The notes: generated by a model not told the origin, from the letters alone. A stretch of DNA of 64,000 bases from Larix kaempferi (GCA_027924585.1 BSBM01000711.1:9497001-9561000); one strand, 5' to 3'; shown: positions 11,483 to 24,045, counted from the first letter of the stretch. A program made the numbers and translations.

Positions 11483-12675
11483 TTGTGGCTCGTCCTGAGC
11501 CACCTCAACTGGACGCTGCTGGTTTGCATCCACCCTGCACTGTGCTCGATCACTGAAACTGTTCTTGCTATCTGGAACTCACTGTTGCGTACTTCTCATC
11601 CCCATCCGTCGATCCCTGCTTAGTTGTCATGTACTTCTTGCACTCATCCTCCTTGATCATCTACCTCTATAAAGTTTGTTGGTTCACTCCACATTCATTC
11701 CCTCCTGAGAAGAAGGTTGTCGATGACGCCGAGGTGGGAAACAAGACGACTACTCCGGCACATCTGTTTCACACCTTGGATTGCTTCCTACCGGGGCCAG
11801 GGGCCTGCTACCCCTGTTCTTTTGGTGTTCACTGGGACCATGAAGCTTTGAACTACTACCACATATTTACACATCTTGGATGAAACCTCGTCTCTATGAC
11901 ACCCGAGTGTCCATGCTTCCTGCTGCTCAAGGTGCTCATGCACGCTCCTCGTTTGGGCCCGCAGCGCCCCGGGTGTGTTATCGCATGAAATGAAATGGAT
12001 CATTTACACAGCCTCCTTGGAATTCCTAACTTATGCAATGACCTAACTCATTCGTAGCATGGATTTCTTACTTCAGGTGAATACCTTTGTGCTCTGCTCA
12101 ATGTATGGTGCCTGTATTTATGCATTTCCATTGTCCAGGATGTCTATTTCGAGAAATCCTCTGTGGATCCGTTCAATTAATGCATCAATTCTGTCATCAT
12201 TTCTTCTGCGTGTAGTGACCGGGCTTCCTGCATGTGTGATGAGTGACCATACTACCCCCAACTGCTCTTCGTGTCATCCTTGTGTGAACAATCATCTATG
12301 GTGCATCCGACCATGCTCTGTGCCAAACATGCCTGGTGCTGGCACCAATCCATGCCAACTAATCATCATACTTGTCCATCGGACCTGTCATCCGAAAATG
12401 TCCCATCCACTGGTGATTCAGTACTTATTTGATAGGGTCGCGATCTTACTACTGTCACAGTCCAAACTCTGATCTAAGAGACAACCCCTCCTTTGTGCTT
12501 ATTTTATTTTTTTACATCGACACAGTGATACGTCATCGTATCGTTGGCTTCTCTACTGCGGTCATCCTTCATAGGTTTCATTGGGTTGCTGTTGTGTACC
12601 TCTCAATGTTTTTTTTTGGTGATTCCACTGTGATCCATCTAATTATCGCGGCTGGTTTTGCTGATGTGGTCGCTG
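11483..12675. other. Non-coding remainder of the gypsy internal region
   Basis: No RT, RNase H or integrase motifs were found on either strand in the place where they should lie. Plus-strand frames at 11329-11556 and 12059-12472 have no recognisable domain and cross the LTR boundary or lack support. Confidence 0.5.
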
Positions 12676-13326
12676 CTAGATTTGCTTCGACTCGGTTTCC
12701 AGGGAGGTTGTTATATTGCTTGATTCATCTGAATGTTCCTTCACCTTTGAGGATTTTGTCGAAAACAAATCCTGAAACTCATGCAGTAGGTCAATTATTT
12801 CCACAGTGATCGACTCATCCCAGTAGTTACCAATGTTCGCGAATTCTGGATTTTCCTCTGAACCAATATTCACTTCTTTGGTCTCTAATGGTTGCTGACA
12901 TTTGTCGGATGATATCTCTGGTGTCGCATTGTTGTGAGTGTCTTTGGGTTCTAGTGCACATGTATCCCTAAGGTCATTATCATCTACAAGCTCTAAATTG
13001 ATGTTATAGTCTTCCCTCATTATTTCCAGGGTAGTCGGTTCTGGTTCAACTGTCCTTGGTTCTGCCATTTTTCCATACTCCTCTGTGGCTACCCTTTGCA
13101 GGGATTGTGTTATCCATGCGCATCTTCGAAAGGACACTTCATGCATCTGGGTCTGCCAATTCTCAAGGACCTCATCTGAGTCAGAGAATGCTGAACTGGT
13201 GTTGTGCCATTCTAATTCTCCATCCGTGGTGGGTTTAGCATAATCCTCCGAGATGTACAAATTGTCTCCTTCTGTAAACTCATCTCTGGCTGGCTCCATA
13301 TAGTGCTGCCCTTCTGTGGGATCCAA
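12676..13326 (-). pseudogene. Gypsy region between protease and RT, truncated
   Basis: The frame encodes an acidic linker followed by 'IIDLLHEFQDLFSTKSSKVKE'-type sequence. In gypsy polyproteins a 'LL-x-EF-x-DLF' stretch lies shortly before the first RT motifs. It stops about 20 residues later, with no RT following. This marks where the pol deletion begins. Confidence 0.6.
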
Positions 13327-13900
13327 TGGTGCGATGACTCTTATTTATTGGTTTTCAAATGACATTATCCTTTTCTTAAAGTGATAAATGCTTAATTTTC
13401 CATAGCCTAGTCTATCCCCACCAATACTGGATAGGGACTGGTGTTATCCACAATCTCAATAATGTCAAAGTCCACGTACGTTCTAAGCCCTTCAATTTCA
13501 ACCGGAAGTTGACATACTTGACCTAGCAGTGTGACCTTGCTCTGGTTTGCCAGTCACAGCTATACTGGTAACCAAGTCATCTGCGACTTCCCCATCGTCT
13601 CCCATGTTTGCTTAGTTAAGATATTCACGACTGAACCTAAGTCCAAAATGATGGAGTCAACATCAAATTTTCTGATCTGTGTTTACATCCGCATCTCCCT
13701 GCCTGTCTTTCTTTTGTGTATGCGGTTAACTCTCTCTTCCAGTCGTGCACCTCCTCATTGTTGCAATATACTATCTATTTGCTCCAGTGCGCCAGGACCT
13801 TTGGCCAAGTCCAAGCAACTTTCTAAGAAGGCTTCTAGTGTATTTTCCTTCCTTCGCATCTTCGTTGAATCAAACATCGGTGGCATATCATAGATTTCTT
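13327..13900 (-). pseudogene. Retroviral-type aspartic protease remnant
   Basis: The minus strand encodes 'SIILDLGSVVNILTKQTWE', which aligns with the usual 'ilDSGSdVNILpkqTWE' active site of Tat/Athila-like proteases. Here the Ser of the D-S/T-G triad is replaced by Leu. Downstream 'VDFDIIEIVDNTSPYPVLVGID' matches the family's C-terminal half. In-frame stops are present, so the protein is not functional. It would have matured the gag polyprotein. Confidence 0.65.
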
Positions 13901-14128
13901 CCTCAAAAGCTAATTGTCTCTGATTCCTTACTGCCTCTTGTGCTTTTGAGAAGACATCTCTTTCGGCATCGACATCGAAGGTGACCTTATTCCACTATGT
14001 TTGTGTTGGTCTAACATTGGGGTGCGACCTGTCGCTGCCCCTCCTCTTGTTACTATGCCAACCGTCGCATGTCTACTTCTGGCTTCCGTCGATATCTTCT
14101 GTATGGATGATGGTGCGTTCTAATTGTT

Positions 14129-14560
14129 CTAGTTCTGGGGTGGGTGCTTGGTTTTCCATTTCGCAATGAGCTGGGGGCAGTCCTCTACACTATGATCTAT
14201 AGAACTGTAGTATGTACACTGTGGCGCTGGATTCGGAAAGTTTCTTTGGTAGTTCCTCCATTGCCCGCAATTATAACAAATAATTGGAACTATTCGGCAT
14301 CCAGCAGCGCCTCCATGTCCCATACCTCGGCCGCCGCGGTATCCTCCCCCAAAACCTCCACGCGGTGGTCCATATTGTTGATACTACAGTTTCCCATACT
14401 GTGGTTGTTGATACTACTGCTGCCCATACTGTGGTTGGCCATACAGTGGTGGTGGATACTGCAGGTGCCCATACTGCCCCTGATCATATTGCTGCGGCTG
14501 ACTATACTGCGATTGCTGTTGTACTACCGACGATTCTTCTCCCTTCATGAAATATGTGTC
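14129..14560 (-). pseudogene. gag C-terminus: Gln/Tyr-rich repeats and zinc knuckle
   Basis: The minus strand encodes a low-complexity stretch of about ten 'QYGQ/QYxxP' units (14380-14520), a short Arg-Gly-Gly-rich segment (14310-14360) and a Cys-rich zinc-knuckle-like sequence starting 'CYNCGQWRN' (14265-14290). A second Cys/His cluster is 'CTYYSSIDHSVEDC'. These are RNA-binding features of gypsy nucleocapsid. The first knuckle lacks the usual His-x4-Cys end and stops occur in the repeat section. Confidence 0.6.
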
Positions 14561-14880
14561 AGCTGTCCACTCTTGCAGTAAATCATAGGCCCTACAGTCC
14601 TTCTCATCATGGCCAACTAATCAACAAAACTTGCATTATAAGTTTGCTAGCTTCGATACCATGTTTTGCAAATATACGCACTCCTCTTTTCGATGCCCTC
14701 TGGTCTGACAGACAGTACACCATGGCATGCCTCCCTCGCAAAGTGGGTTTGGTCCCCTCGCTTGCAAGTATTCCTGGAATTCTTGGCAATTGTCCTTATG
14801 CTTCCCCTCAGTTCTGCATATGGTGCACCATACATCTCCTTAGGTTTCCTTGCCCTTCTTGACATTCCCTAGCTGTAATG

Positions 14881-15297
14881 TTAAATTGGTGAAGCCTCTA
14901 GCTTCATTGCGATTTCTAATGCTTCTACCCATGTTGCGACTTTTTGTTGCATCAACGACTCTCGGATACGTGACACCAGTCCTACGATGAACCATTCTTT
15001 ATGTTGTAGCTCATTTATAGGAAAGCTTACTTTCACTATTAGCGTCTTATATCGTTGATCAAATTCCCACACTGACTCATTTGGGAATTGCTTAATATCC
15101 TTAAGCTCGGTGACATATTGCGACTCAGATTTTGGTTTCGTAAATTTGTCAATCATCATCGTCCTGATCTTCTCCAGTGTTTTGGCCACTATTCCCACCG
15201 GAACCTTTACAAACTTCATGTACCAGTCTAATGCCCGACCCCTAAGAGTCATCGCTAACTCTCCTATCTTTATAGCATCGACCTGGACGTGCTTCAC
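14881..15297 (-). CDS. Gypsy gag core fragment (Retrotrans_gag)
   Basis: The 138-codon frame contains 'LRGRALDWYMKF', 'TKPKSESQYVTELKDIKQ', 'ESVWEFDQRYK' and 'KEWFIVGLVSRIRESL'. This follows the standard order of the capsid domain of plant gypsy gag: W-Y/W-F helix, 'E-x4-L-x-x-I-K-Q', 'V-x-x-F-x-x-R-[YF]' and 'F-I-x-G-L'. It lies between an N-terminal region (15811-16337) and the zinc knuckle, as expected. The full gag is broken into several frames, so this is a fragment rather than an intact gene. Confidence 0.65.
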   Translation of the reverse strand: MKHVQVDAIKIGELAMTLRGRALDWYMKFVKVPVGIVAKTLEKIRTMMIDKFTKPKSESQYVTELKDIKQFPNESVWEFDQRYKTLIVKVSFPINELQHKEWFIVGLVSRIRESLMQQKVATWVEALEIAMKLEASPI

Positions 15298-15810
15298 GGT
15301 CCAGACTGCTTCACATACAAACCAATACTATTTGGGATCCTCAGTCCTGTTCCCCTGAAAGGTGGGCATCTTTGCCTCGTCTTCCATTCTAACATTGTTG
15401 GTATTGTTATTTACTGAAGCGCTACTCTTGCCACTGCACGTGGGGCAACTCTGCGAATATTTTGGATTTCTTCCTATAAAATTCAGAGTAGTGTCCGGGG
15501 TCGAAGGTACGTGGTGACTTACAATCTAACATTCCTCTGCCTCTGGGGTAGCCTGGTCGACGTCTCCTTCACAATAAGGTTGCTTCCTCCCGTGTGGTCC
15601 TGGTCCACAGTTCTCTGTTGCGGTCCTCTCAGGAGACTCTCTCTTTGTCCTCCTCTTCTTCTCAGGACGCTAGAATATAGCTTCACTCCTCAAGAGACCA
15701 CACTCTTTGTTAGCTTCCCTTTCAAACTCGTCATCGCTCATGTCCATCTACCACATCTTTGCGTTAGACTCGCATTTACACGATACCTTCACCTTCGCAC
15801 ACTTATTATT

Positions 15811-16337
15811 CTACTCATCAGAAGACATCCTCAATATTCCTTTTTCGCAGACCATCATTTTAATCCACAGTTTTAACGATGAAAAGAATCTTTCCCTTGG
15901 TCCCCTAAAGAAATTTCTTTCAGCGTCGCTGTATGACTTGATAGTATCTACCGCGAACTCAGTTACGTACCCTTCGAGGATACTGTCTACCCAAAAATCA
16001 ATAGCTCGCGATACCTTATTATAAACTTGCTTCAACTATCGCACCAACTATAGAGTCCAACAGTCTGGTTCAGTCTTCTGACGGTGGTTCTTGTGGAAAA
16101 CATCAACTATGCTAGCCACTCATGCAATAGCACCAGGAATTCACAGAAAAAGATGTTGTGAATATATGAGTAGATGTATCTTTCTAACCAACTGGTTGTT
16201 GTCTGCTTCGGATCTCGCTTCTCGCTTTCCGTGAATTCCTTCGCCTTCTTGTCGAACCACTCTTGGATCTCTGGTTTAGTCAGGTGCCACAACATATCCT
16301 CTTTTCTTCTTTCGTAGGGTCCCGACAACATAAACAT
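15811..16337 (-). pseudogene. gag N-terminal region
   Basis: Two minus-strand frames (16107-16337, 76 codons, and 15811-16035, 74 codons) begin right after the 5' LTR and precede the capsid core. They are Trp-, Lys- and Glu-rich, for example 'DMLWHLTKPEIQEWFDKKAKEF'. I do not recognise a named domain. Position makes them the start of gag or a preceding product. A stop and frame change separate them. Confidence 0.45.
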
Positions 16338-16338
16338 T

Positions 16339-17039
16339 TGTTGATGTAGAGTCTATCGACAGGGGTTCACTCCGCACTATCGCCAACAAACTATCAGCCT
16401 AACTCCCTTATACACCGGCCCGGAAAGGTGTAACCCTTCCCAGAAACACTCACAAAGCAAGTGCAGTCTCACCTGAGGTGGATAAAAGGGTTGTTGGAAC
16501 CAAGCTTCCATAGTTGTGAAGAGTATACGTGCACATTAACTAGAGATTATTCATAACAGTCCATTAACCAATCATTCGCATCGTATTCATGATACATACA
16601 TTCAGAGTATATTCAATAACATATTCGCATAGAATCAATAACAACATATATTCGCATTAATCAATAGAAAGCATTCACATAACCCATCATTTATCATCGC
16701 ATCATTGCACAACAACAGAATTCATATCATAACCGAACATCTTCATTCATTCATCAAAACCTGCGGAACAACTCTCGCAGAAACAGTCAAGTCATCATAT
16801 CGCGGATACAACCAAACCAAAAGATAGGATTAATCTCCAAAACTCTAATGCCCTTAGGCTTACAATCTTGCTTTATTTATATGCTTTTATCTTATTACAA
16901 AATGGTCCACATAACCGACTCGACTAATCTAACAACTCTTATGCTTCCGCAAAAAGTGGCGAAAGGTCCTTTTTCTGTGGAATGACCCTTTCGCACCTGT
17001 CGGCCTCCGCACTTCCTGTGGATCTATCTCGTTCCAATA
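16339..17039 (-). repeat. 5' LTR of the gag-protease gypsy element
   Basis: Runs from TGTTGATGTA to TTCCAATA on the plus strand (the final CA appears mutated to TA). No tRNA-iMet, -Asp or -Arg primer site is visible next to it. The adjacent minus-strand bases start AATGTTTATGTTGTCGGG, which I cannot match to a plant tRNA end. Confidence 0.85.
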
Positions 17040-17900
17040 GACGATCCCATTCACAAATCACACAAACTTCAATAGCCTTAAGTGGACATTCCTTTGAAGA
17101 GGGATTTTGTCTGTAGCGTAGACATAACATAGATAATTCCTTCTCTACTTCAATTTGACTTTTTTTTTGCTTGAAAAACATTCAACTGTGAAGACAATGT
17201 GCTAAGGATACTAGTCTTAAAATAATATAGAAGGGTACCAATTTCCATATGGGTAACTCCTCCAGTGGATGACATTTTAGCTCTGCTAGAAATGTCTCGA
17301 ATTCCATGTTTGTTTCTAGAAGCTCCTCGTGAATACTTTCTGCATAGTTCATAAATTACACCATAGGTTCTTCTATAATTTCTCCTTTTCCAATCAAATT
17401 CAACATATCCAACCATTCACCTCTCATTCCTTGAATCAGAATTGTCTTCAAAATATCCTTGTCTAGAGTAGCATGTGGGGATCGTTGTAGATTGTACCAG
17501 AAGCACTCAATGTAATACTCCAAATTTTATTCTTCTTTCTTTCTCATTTCGAATATTTCTTCTATAAATTCTTGTGATCTACAATAATCCTTGTACTTTT
17601 TGATAAAATATTACTTCATCTCATCCCATGAATTTATGATGTTTCCACCGATCCCTATGAACCACTTTGATGTTGTTCCCTACAAAAGTAGAATGAAATA
17701 GCTTCAATTTCTGAAGGTCATAGGTGTAATTATAAAGCATTGAACTCAAAAAGAAAAGTGTTTGGGTATTCAACAACTGTACCATGGAATTTGGGAAGGG
17801 ATGATAGGGAAATAGGCTTCATTGGTGCACCCCCATGAGTTTCATCAATTGGAAATTCAATCATAGATGTTGGGGTGGCCATTTTTTCCCACAACCTCCA
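17040..17900 (-). pseudogene. gypsy gag remnant of element E
   Basis: On the minus strand an interrupted frame reads 'LPKFHGTVVEYPNTFLFEFNAL', 'WFIGIGGNIINSWDEMK', 'YFIKKYKDYCRSQEFIEEIF', 'NLEYYIECFWYNLQRSPH' and 'ILIQGMRGEWLDMLNLIGKGEI'. This is the Retrotrans_gag domain in its normal order. It starts at about 17880 with 'MATPTSMIEFPIDETH'. In-frame TAG/TAA codons show decay. The frame is cut at 17040 by the nested 10767-17039 element and continues at 10766. Confidence 0.75.
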
Positions 17901-18752
17901 ATATCCTTTTGGGATCTTCTAATCAATAGGAACCCACTTTGGTGGATCAAAATCCTTACATTATAGAGTAGGAGGTTTAACAACACTTGGTATGGAGCAC
18001 AAATAGAGATGTTAGGAAATTATTTGTGTTTAGGGTATGATCCTTGAAATTTAGGTGTTGATTCCCATATTTCTCTGTGTCCTTCTGTCATAATTTGGAA
18101 CTCAACTTCTACTATTGTAGAGGATCTTATTTGTGAAGAGAACTGTGGGTTGATTTATTCTTGTGGTATTGGTCCCCCTATCATTCCTTGTCCTTTTGTC
18201 AATTCCTTAATCTTGGCTCTTTCCGTTGTAGATGACTTGTCTTGAGAGGAATACTAAAGACCGGTTCCTTCTTGAGATGCCACCTCGATAGTGTTACGAG
18301 AGGCCACTTCCAATTCTGGTTTGGAGATGATTTCTTCTATGAAAGTTAATCAGCCTTGATCTTGACCCCCTCTACATGCAAATTTGTGAGTGTTTGGAGG
18401 TATTCCTCTTCCTCTAGGATTCCCAGTTCTATTCAAACATCCTAAATGTTTTGGTGTCAATGAAATGAGAGTCCACCATGGATATTTCACTACAAAAATT
18501 GGTGGTAGATGTGTAGGTTTTTACTTTCCGTCTATATTTCTCATGCCTCAAGAGATCTAGAAAAAAATCTAAAGCATGCTCTATATTATCTAACACCAGT
18601 GAAACATGATTCCACCACAAAAAAATCACTATATATATTGGTGTAGGATATGTAGGTTCTTATCTTCCATATTTATTGCTTAGGCCTCAACAGAACCAGA
18701 TACATTGCAGCTAAAACCAATGCTAGGTTGTACTTTTGCAGCCTTAATAACC
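17901..18752 (-). other. Leader of element E
   Basis: The stretch lies between the primer-binding site and gag on the minus strand. No gene was recognised. The frame at 18429-18629 has no known domain. Confidence 0.45.
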
Positions 18753-18770
18753 TCCCTAGCAATGGTGCCA
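18753..18770 (-). other. Decayed tRNA-Asp primer-binding site of element E
   Basis: On the minus strand it reads TGGCACCATTGCTAGGGA, against TGGCGCCGTTGCCGGGGA expected for plant tRNA-Asp(GUC). The four differences are all C-to-T or G-to-A changes at CpG positions of the ancestor. A 3-nt spacer separates it from the LTR end ...CACCAACA. Confidence 0.75.
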
Positions 18771-18773
18771 AAA

Positions 18774-20608
18774 TGTTGGTGCCTTTAATTGTGTTTTTTA
18801 AAACAAGTAATTATCCCTTTGCATTAATAGTCAACCCAAGGCATGTCTTGTTATTTCAAGGTTATCGTGCAAGGTATATGCAAGAAATAGTTTCATTTTA
18901 GCACTAATTATTTATATGTTCACACAACTGAAATGTAAAGAATACTAATTGAAACACTCTTGCTTGTAAATAAAATCACACTTTTGAATTGGAAACACAC
19001 ACAATTGTAAAATACACTCTTGCAGAAATAAAGGAACAATTTCATAAATGAAATACACTTTAGAATCAAAGACACATATGCTATACTATAAGAAATGATT
19101 ATACTTAATAAATTGTAACATAGCATGAATGAGGTGTAGAGTAACAACAATGATTAGTAATGGAAACAATGTAGTAACAACAATAATACCTAACAACTTA
19201 AAAGTAATTAATAAATGAACTAACTACTCATAAACTATTAGTAAAATAAGAAACACAGTAACAACACCTCCTCGGGGAAGGGGGGCCTTCCTCCTCAACT
19301 TTGAAATAACTCAAGATCTACATGTTAATGATATGCAGAAATGAACATACTCCTTCTATTATAAAACTCAAGAAAGTTACATTGAAGTTAGAATAGTGCT
19401 CTATTCGAAATTTCTTTCTTTCCTTGACTCCTTCTTTCAAGAAACACAATCATTTTATACATTTATTAATGATAATCTTGAGAAATGAAATATTAGGGTA
19501 GTCTTGAGAATCTTTTGATTCTCAAGCCGTTATTAACAATAATTAGGATAGTGTTAGCCATACATCTATTAAGTTGTTACAACCGATTACTAATAAATCA
19601 TTCTTATTAATCCACTAAATTTTTATCACAAATAGGCTACATCCCTCGTGGATGGATTGATTCAATGATTTCATGTATATTCCTTGAAGATACATCTACC
19701 ACTCTACATGTGTATCGATCGTAGACCAAATACAAGTAACATCAAGGATTTATACTAGAGTAATCAACAATCATAATCATTCAAGAGTAGCACCATCATG
19801 ACTGGGAAAGAGTAACAACAACAAATATTTTCAACCTGGCAATAGAGGTTCTACAAAAACACTTTGTGAGTAATCTTAATTAGTTACTAAACCACCTCAA
19901 TAGACTCAACATTCATTAAAATAATTGCAATATACAAATAAAGTTGTACCTCAAGGAAAATCATAGAATCATGGGTGATATGGTATCAAAGGAATGGAAA
20001 GAGTGACATAGATATATTCAAAACAAGGAAAAAAGATAACAAAATGGGTACATTTCCTAGACCCGACAACAACTAGTTTGTTTTCAACTCTAGTAGGTGG
20101 AATATATTTGGTAAGAGATATTTGGGGTGCATAAGACTTTGGGAAATCATGCAAACCAAATTTAGGAAGGTGTGAAACAACGATCATTTTTATGGACCCG
20201 AGGAAGTGTTGGGAGGTAATAAATCTATTTGTGTTCTTCTTCTTTTGCCATGCTCTCAGTATAGAAATTATTAAGCAACAAATTCCCTAAAAGAGCATGA
20301 AAATAGCATAAATAGACCATAAAGAGTAATCCACACCTTAATAATGAAGAAAAGAGATGGATTGAAATCCTCTTCAATGGGGAAACCTCCTTATACAATG
20401 TACCAAGTACACAAGACAAGAAAATATGAGATTATTCAAATGAAAAGGTCTCCTTCCTATATATAGGAGACAAAGAGGTACAATTACAACTAATAGACCC
20501 AATTCAACATAAGTAATATAATAATACTAATGACAATTGCCACTAATAGACCCAAACCTACATCAATAATATGTAATGAACCACAATATAGGGGGTAATG
20601 TGCCAACA
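18774..20608 (-). repeat. Probable 5' LTR of element E
   Basis: The left end (plus-strand TGTTGGTGCC) is fixed by the adjacent primer-binding site. The right end is inferred from ...TGCCAACA at 20601-20608, which gives inverted termini and a 1.8-kb LTR, a usual Athila-like size. A TATATATA-type box lies on the minus strand at about 20457-20466, near the proposed LTR start. The 3' LTR was not found in the window, so the right boundary is uncertain. Confidence 0.45.
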
Positions 20609-23300
20609 TTCAGGGGTTAACATAAATAAAGGGTTGAAAAATTGTCTTTACAACAATCATCAAAATGTATAATTTCATATGTTTTCCTCTCTTTATATGA
20701 ATTCAATTATGTGCTTAGGGTTAAGGATCTCTTTTAAGGTGAGGATTTGTGGGTTTTGAAGCTATTTGTGTGTGTGCATATGACTAGTCCTTCAAATTGG
20801 GGAGTAGGTGGAGGGGATGGTCTTAGTGAAATACCATAATTGAAGATAATGATATGTAGGATTAATTCCCAATTGGCGGAATGAAAGGGTTAATTGAATA
20901 TATAACTTCCCACACTTCTAGTAAAATATGAGGCAAGAGATGTTAGAAATTTGAGTAAGATAATAGGGGGAGAAAATTGATAAGTTGGCCTATGATTCTA
21001 AGATTCACTTCAACATTTTGTTGGATTTAACTCAAGGTGCTCACAAAAAACCATGGAAAATTTATAAATGCCATGTACTCAGGGACTAGCTAAGGAGGAA
21101 CAATAGATGGATGAAGAGCACAATCACCATGTCTTCTCTTAGTTTACTATTTACATGTTTTTTATTTGTACTATTTTGGTAGGATAGTTTATAAGGCTCT
21201 ATAGTTTTAAGTATTTTGTGAAGGATGTAAGCACATCAATAGATATATATGTCAAGGATAAACGTTGTTGATGTATAAGCTCTACAAATAATAAAGCCTT
21301 ACTGGCATGCTTTTGGATTGTATATCTTTCATTATTTTCTTCATCTTGTTTAATACAAAATATTAATTGTTTTGGTTTAAAAATAATGATATCACTATGA
21401 GATTGAACATAGAGTGCAACTGGAATTTTTTCAAGGATCAATAATTTTATTTTAAAGTATAGAAACCTTGGTGAATCTTACTAATTCTTAAATTTCCAAC
21501 CATAAAATGTTGGGCGATATTTTTCTAGAAAGATTCAAATTTATAAGGATTTTATATAGTTTCTAGATAATTTTGGCGATTTTTAGAGTAGATTTATTTT
21601 AAACCCTACGGAATTTGGTTGAATCAATTTATAAAAAAATGAAATTGGTGAATCTTTTTTTGGAAAAAAGGTCAAAATTAGGCCATGGGCTAAATTTTGC
21701 CCCTACAAAATTCCTTGGTCAATGTAGAAATATGGCCATGAATGGACCACATTCATAGTACAACTCTCTTGATCCATCATCAGAGAGCACCAACTTGTAC
21801 AATTGAATCTTTTGATCAATGCGGAAAAGTGACTTTGCATTCAATGCATTCAAATTCTGCACATAACTATATATCTCCCTTTTTTAACAAGTTGTAGTTT
21901 ACCATCTTCAACATGGAATACTAAAATTAGGACCTTGTTACATTCCTCTTTAAGTAAGATATATGATGTCCCAATGTAATAATATGCATTGTTGTAATAA
22001 GTAAATGAACACTAAGGATGCAAAATCCATTTTCATAACTATCAAGAAGTTATGATGAAATAATTATAACTGTCTAGTTATCTAATAAACACACAAAATA
22101 TGTTTCTAAATCCTCCATATTTATTTGAGAATGCTTCACACCACAAATGGTAAACGTAAAATACTGCTCCTAAAAAAAACATAATGATCATCATCTCTAG
22201 AAGGAACCACACTAATGTGAAGTTTCTGAGTGAAATCAATTGAATCAATAGTAAGTAAGTCCTCCTTTGCAGTTGTAATGATATCTGGAAATGAACTTGA
22301 ATTGAAAGGGAACATGCTATCAACTTCCTTAAGATTCATGTTGCTATAGAGAAATTTCTAGTTGCTACCATAAATGCCTATTGGCTAGTTAGATGGCCTT
22401 CAAATCTATATGTAAGCAAATGCGCTAGTGGAAGTTTTTCTAAAAGGTGAACTATTTGTCATGAACTCTAGATTAGAAAGGGATGATATATCAACACTAT
22501 ACCATCCAACAAAACAAATTCCAATTTGGAATTATATCAAGGTAGGATACATCAAGCTGAATTACTAAATGTTTCATTTCAATGAGGGATCCCTCTCCAA
22601 TTTCCATGTAGACAAGATTACTCCCTTCAATGGCTACTTTCCAATCAATCAATAGCTTTCCGTACAGTTTGCTTACTAATCTGACATAACTAACAATTAA
22701 TTGAACAAGCTGATCATGAATAGAAACTTAACAAAATCACAACCGAGGATCAGAGACAATTCCTTCCATTTCTATTTTGTTCAATTTGTTGTTTTAATTT
22801 CTTGCAAGTATATCACCCTCATTAACAAACTTGTAACAAAAAAGTATAAAACATGTCAAGAGTTCAAGTTTGTAATGACCAAATTATGCTTTATATGCCT
22901 AAACACTCTAGATATTCTTACTCATTGATTCCAATCCCATTTTGAACTATGCGAAGCGGACCATCCTTGAATGTTCAGAAACAAGTGAGTACTTGAACTT
23001 GCTTTTTGTTCGATTAGATTCAAAACTCACTTGTAGTAAATGATGTTTCAAACTCTTGATTTCCTCTTCATCTATGTAGGTGGTATGTAGTCACCGCAAT
23101 ATCTTCATAGATCAAGCTCTCATATACATATGTAGACTTGTATGCACCTTCGTGGACATAGTCAACATGATATGTTAGTATGAATCACTTTCTCCACTTT
23201 TGCTCAAATGAGGAAGCTGAAAGGCTACTCCTATTCAATGGAAGAACAACAACAAAGTATCCAAATATTAGTTAGTGAATTGCATTTTCCACATATTTCT
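20609..23300. other. No gene recognised
   Basis: AT-rich, decayed DNA. Minus-strand frames at 21199-21441 and 22078-22339 and the plus-strand frame at 22701-22928 match nothing I know. The sequence 'attgaacatagagtg' near 21400 recurs near 25282. Confidence 0.4.
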
Positions 23301-23328
23301 CCCCCTCCCCCCTCCCCCTCCCCCTCCT
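23301..23328 (+). repeat. (CCCCTC)n polypyrimidine tract
   Basis: About 28 bases consisting of C and T only, in CCCCTC-like units. It stands out against the AT-rich surroundings. Confidence 0.9.
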
Positions 23329-23416
23329 TATTTAGGAGCAAAAATAATCTATTTATCCCCAATCCCATATGGCTCTTGGTATTCCAACTTCTTGAACCTT
23401 GGGATACTCCTTCTTG

Positions 23417-23700
23417 ACACTTTGATTCCCTTTTCAAATTTGTCCTTATCTATAAATGGTGGTTTTATTTAGTTACATTCATGAAATATTTTTTCCTAGC
23501 TTTGTTATCTTTTTATTTCACTATTCTACCCCTATTATGGGAAGAATTTACAAATCTTGGCATTTCGATTCCCTTTTTAAATTTGTTCTTTTCTATAAAT
23601 GGTTTTATTTAATTACATTCATGAAATATTTTCTCTATGGTTTATTATCTTCTAATTGGACTATTCTACCCATTTTGTTTGAAGAATGTACAGATAATTA
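23417..23700 (+). repeat. Tandem duplication of about 140 bp
   Basis: The order 'ttgattcccttttcaaattt', 'ctataaatgg', 'ttacattcatgaaatatttt', 'ctattctaccc' occurs at about 23420-23530 and again at about 23566-23670. The second copy continues into the dispersed repeat shared with the window start. Confidence 0.75.
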
Positions 23701-24045
23701 CAAATTATTTGTTCATATAATAGGAAACCATTTTCCTCCTTGTGAAATGATGATGAATCTACATCTGTTATGTTACATGCACTCAAAGATCTTTGTTTTA
23801 CTTTCCAGGTACTATTGAAGCGATTACAATGAACCAAATTAATGTGACAAATATAATTACTATTTGTTATAAGTGCTTATATTTAAACCTTAATAAACAT
23901 AAGGTATTGTGGATAGAGCCAAAATAAGCTTTATGCTCAAATAAAATTAGGAACAATGATCATTAATAATCTCTTATCATACTTAATTTAAATTCTAACC
24001 CATCTACTTTGAGAGGAATAATCTCATATGCAAGAATAAGCATTA
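23455..24045. repeat. Dispersed repeat, copy 2, uninterrupted
   Basis: Homologous to 1-639 followed directly by 6676-6830. At 23908-23920 the two blocks are continuous, so this is the empty site for the 6.03-kb insertion. Confidence 0.65.

Larger units (their letters stand above)
10767..17039 (-). mobile_element. Gypsy LTR retrotransposon lacking RT-RNH-INT (gag-protease only)
   Basis: Two LTRs of about 700 bp (10767-11466 and 16339-17039) flank an internal region that reads on the minus strand. Flanking duplications are GATGA (10762-10766) and GACGA (17040-17044), one mismatch. The order on the minus strand is 5' LTR, gag, zinc knuckle, aspartic protease, and the first residues of the region preceding RT. 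After that only non-coding sequence remains before the polypurine tract and 3' LTR. The element is inserted in the gag of an older gypsy element. The LTRs differ visibly (clustered differences near their ends), so the insertion is fairly old. Having only gag and protease, it would need enzymes from a relative, like the TR-GAG class described in plants. Confidence 0.85.
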
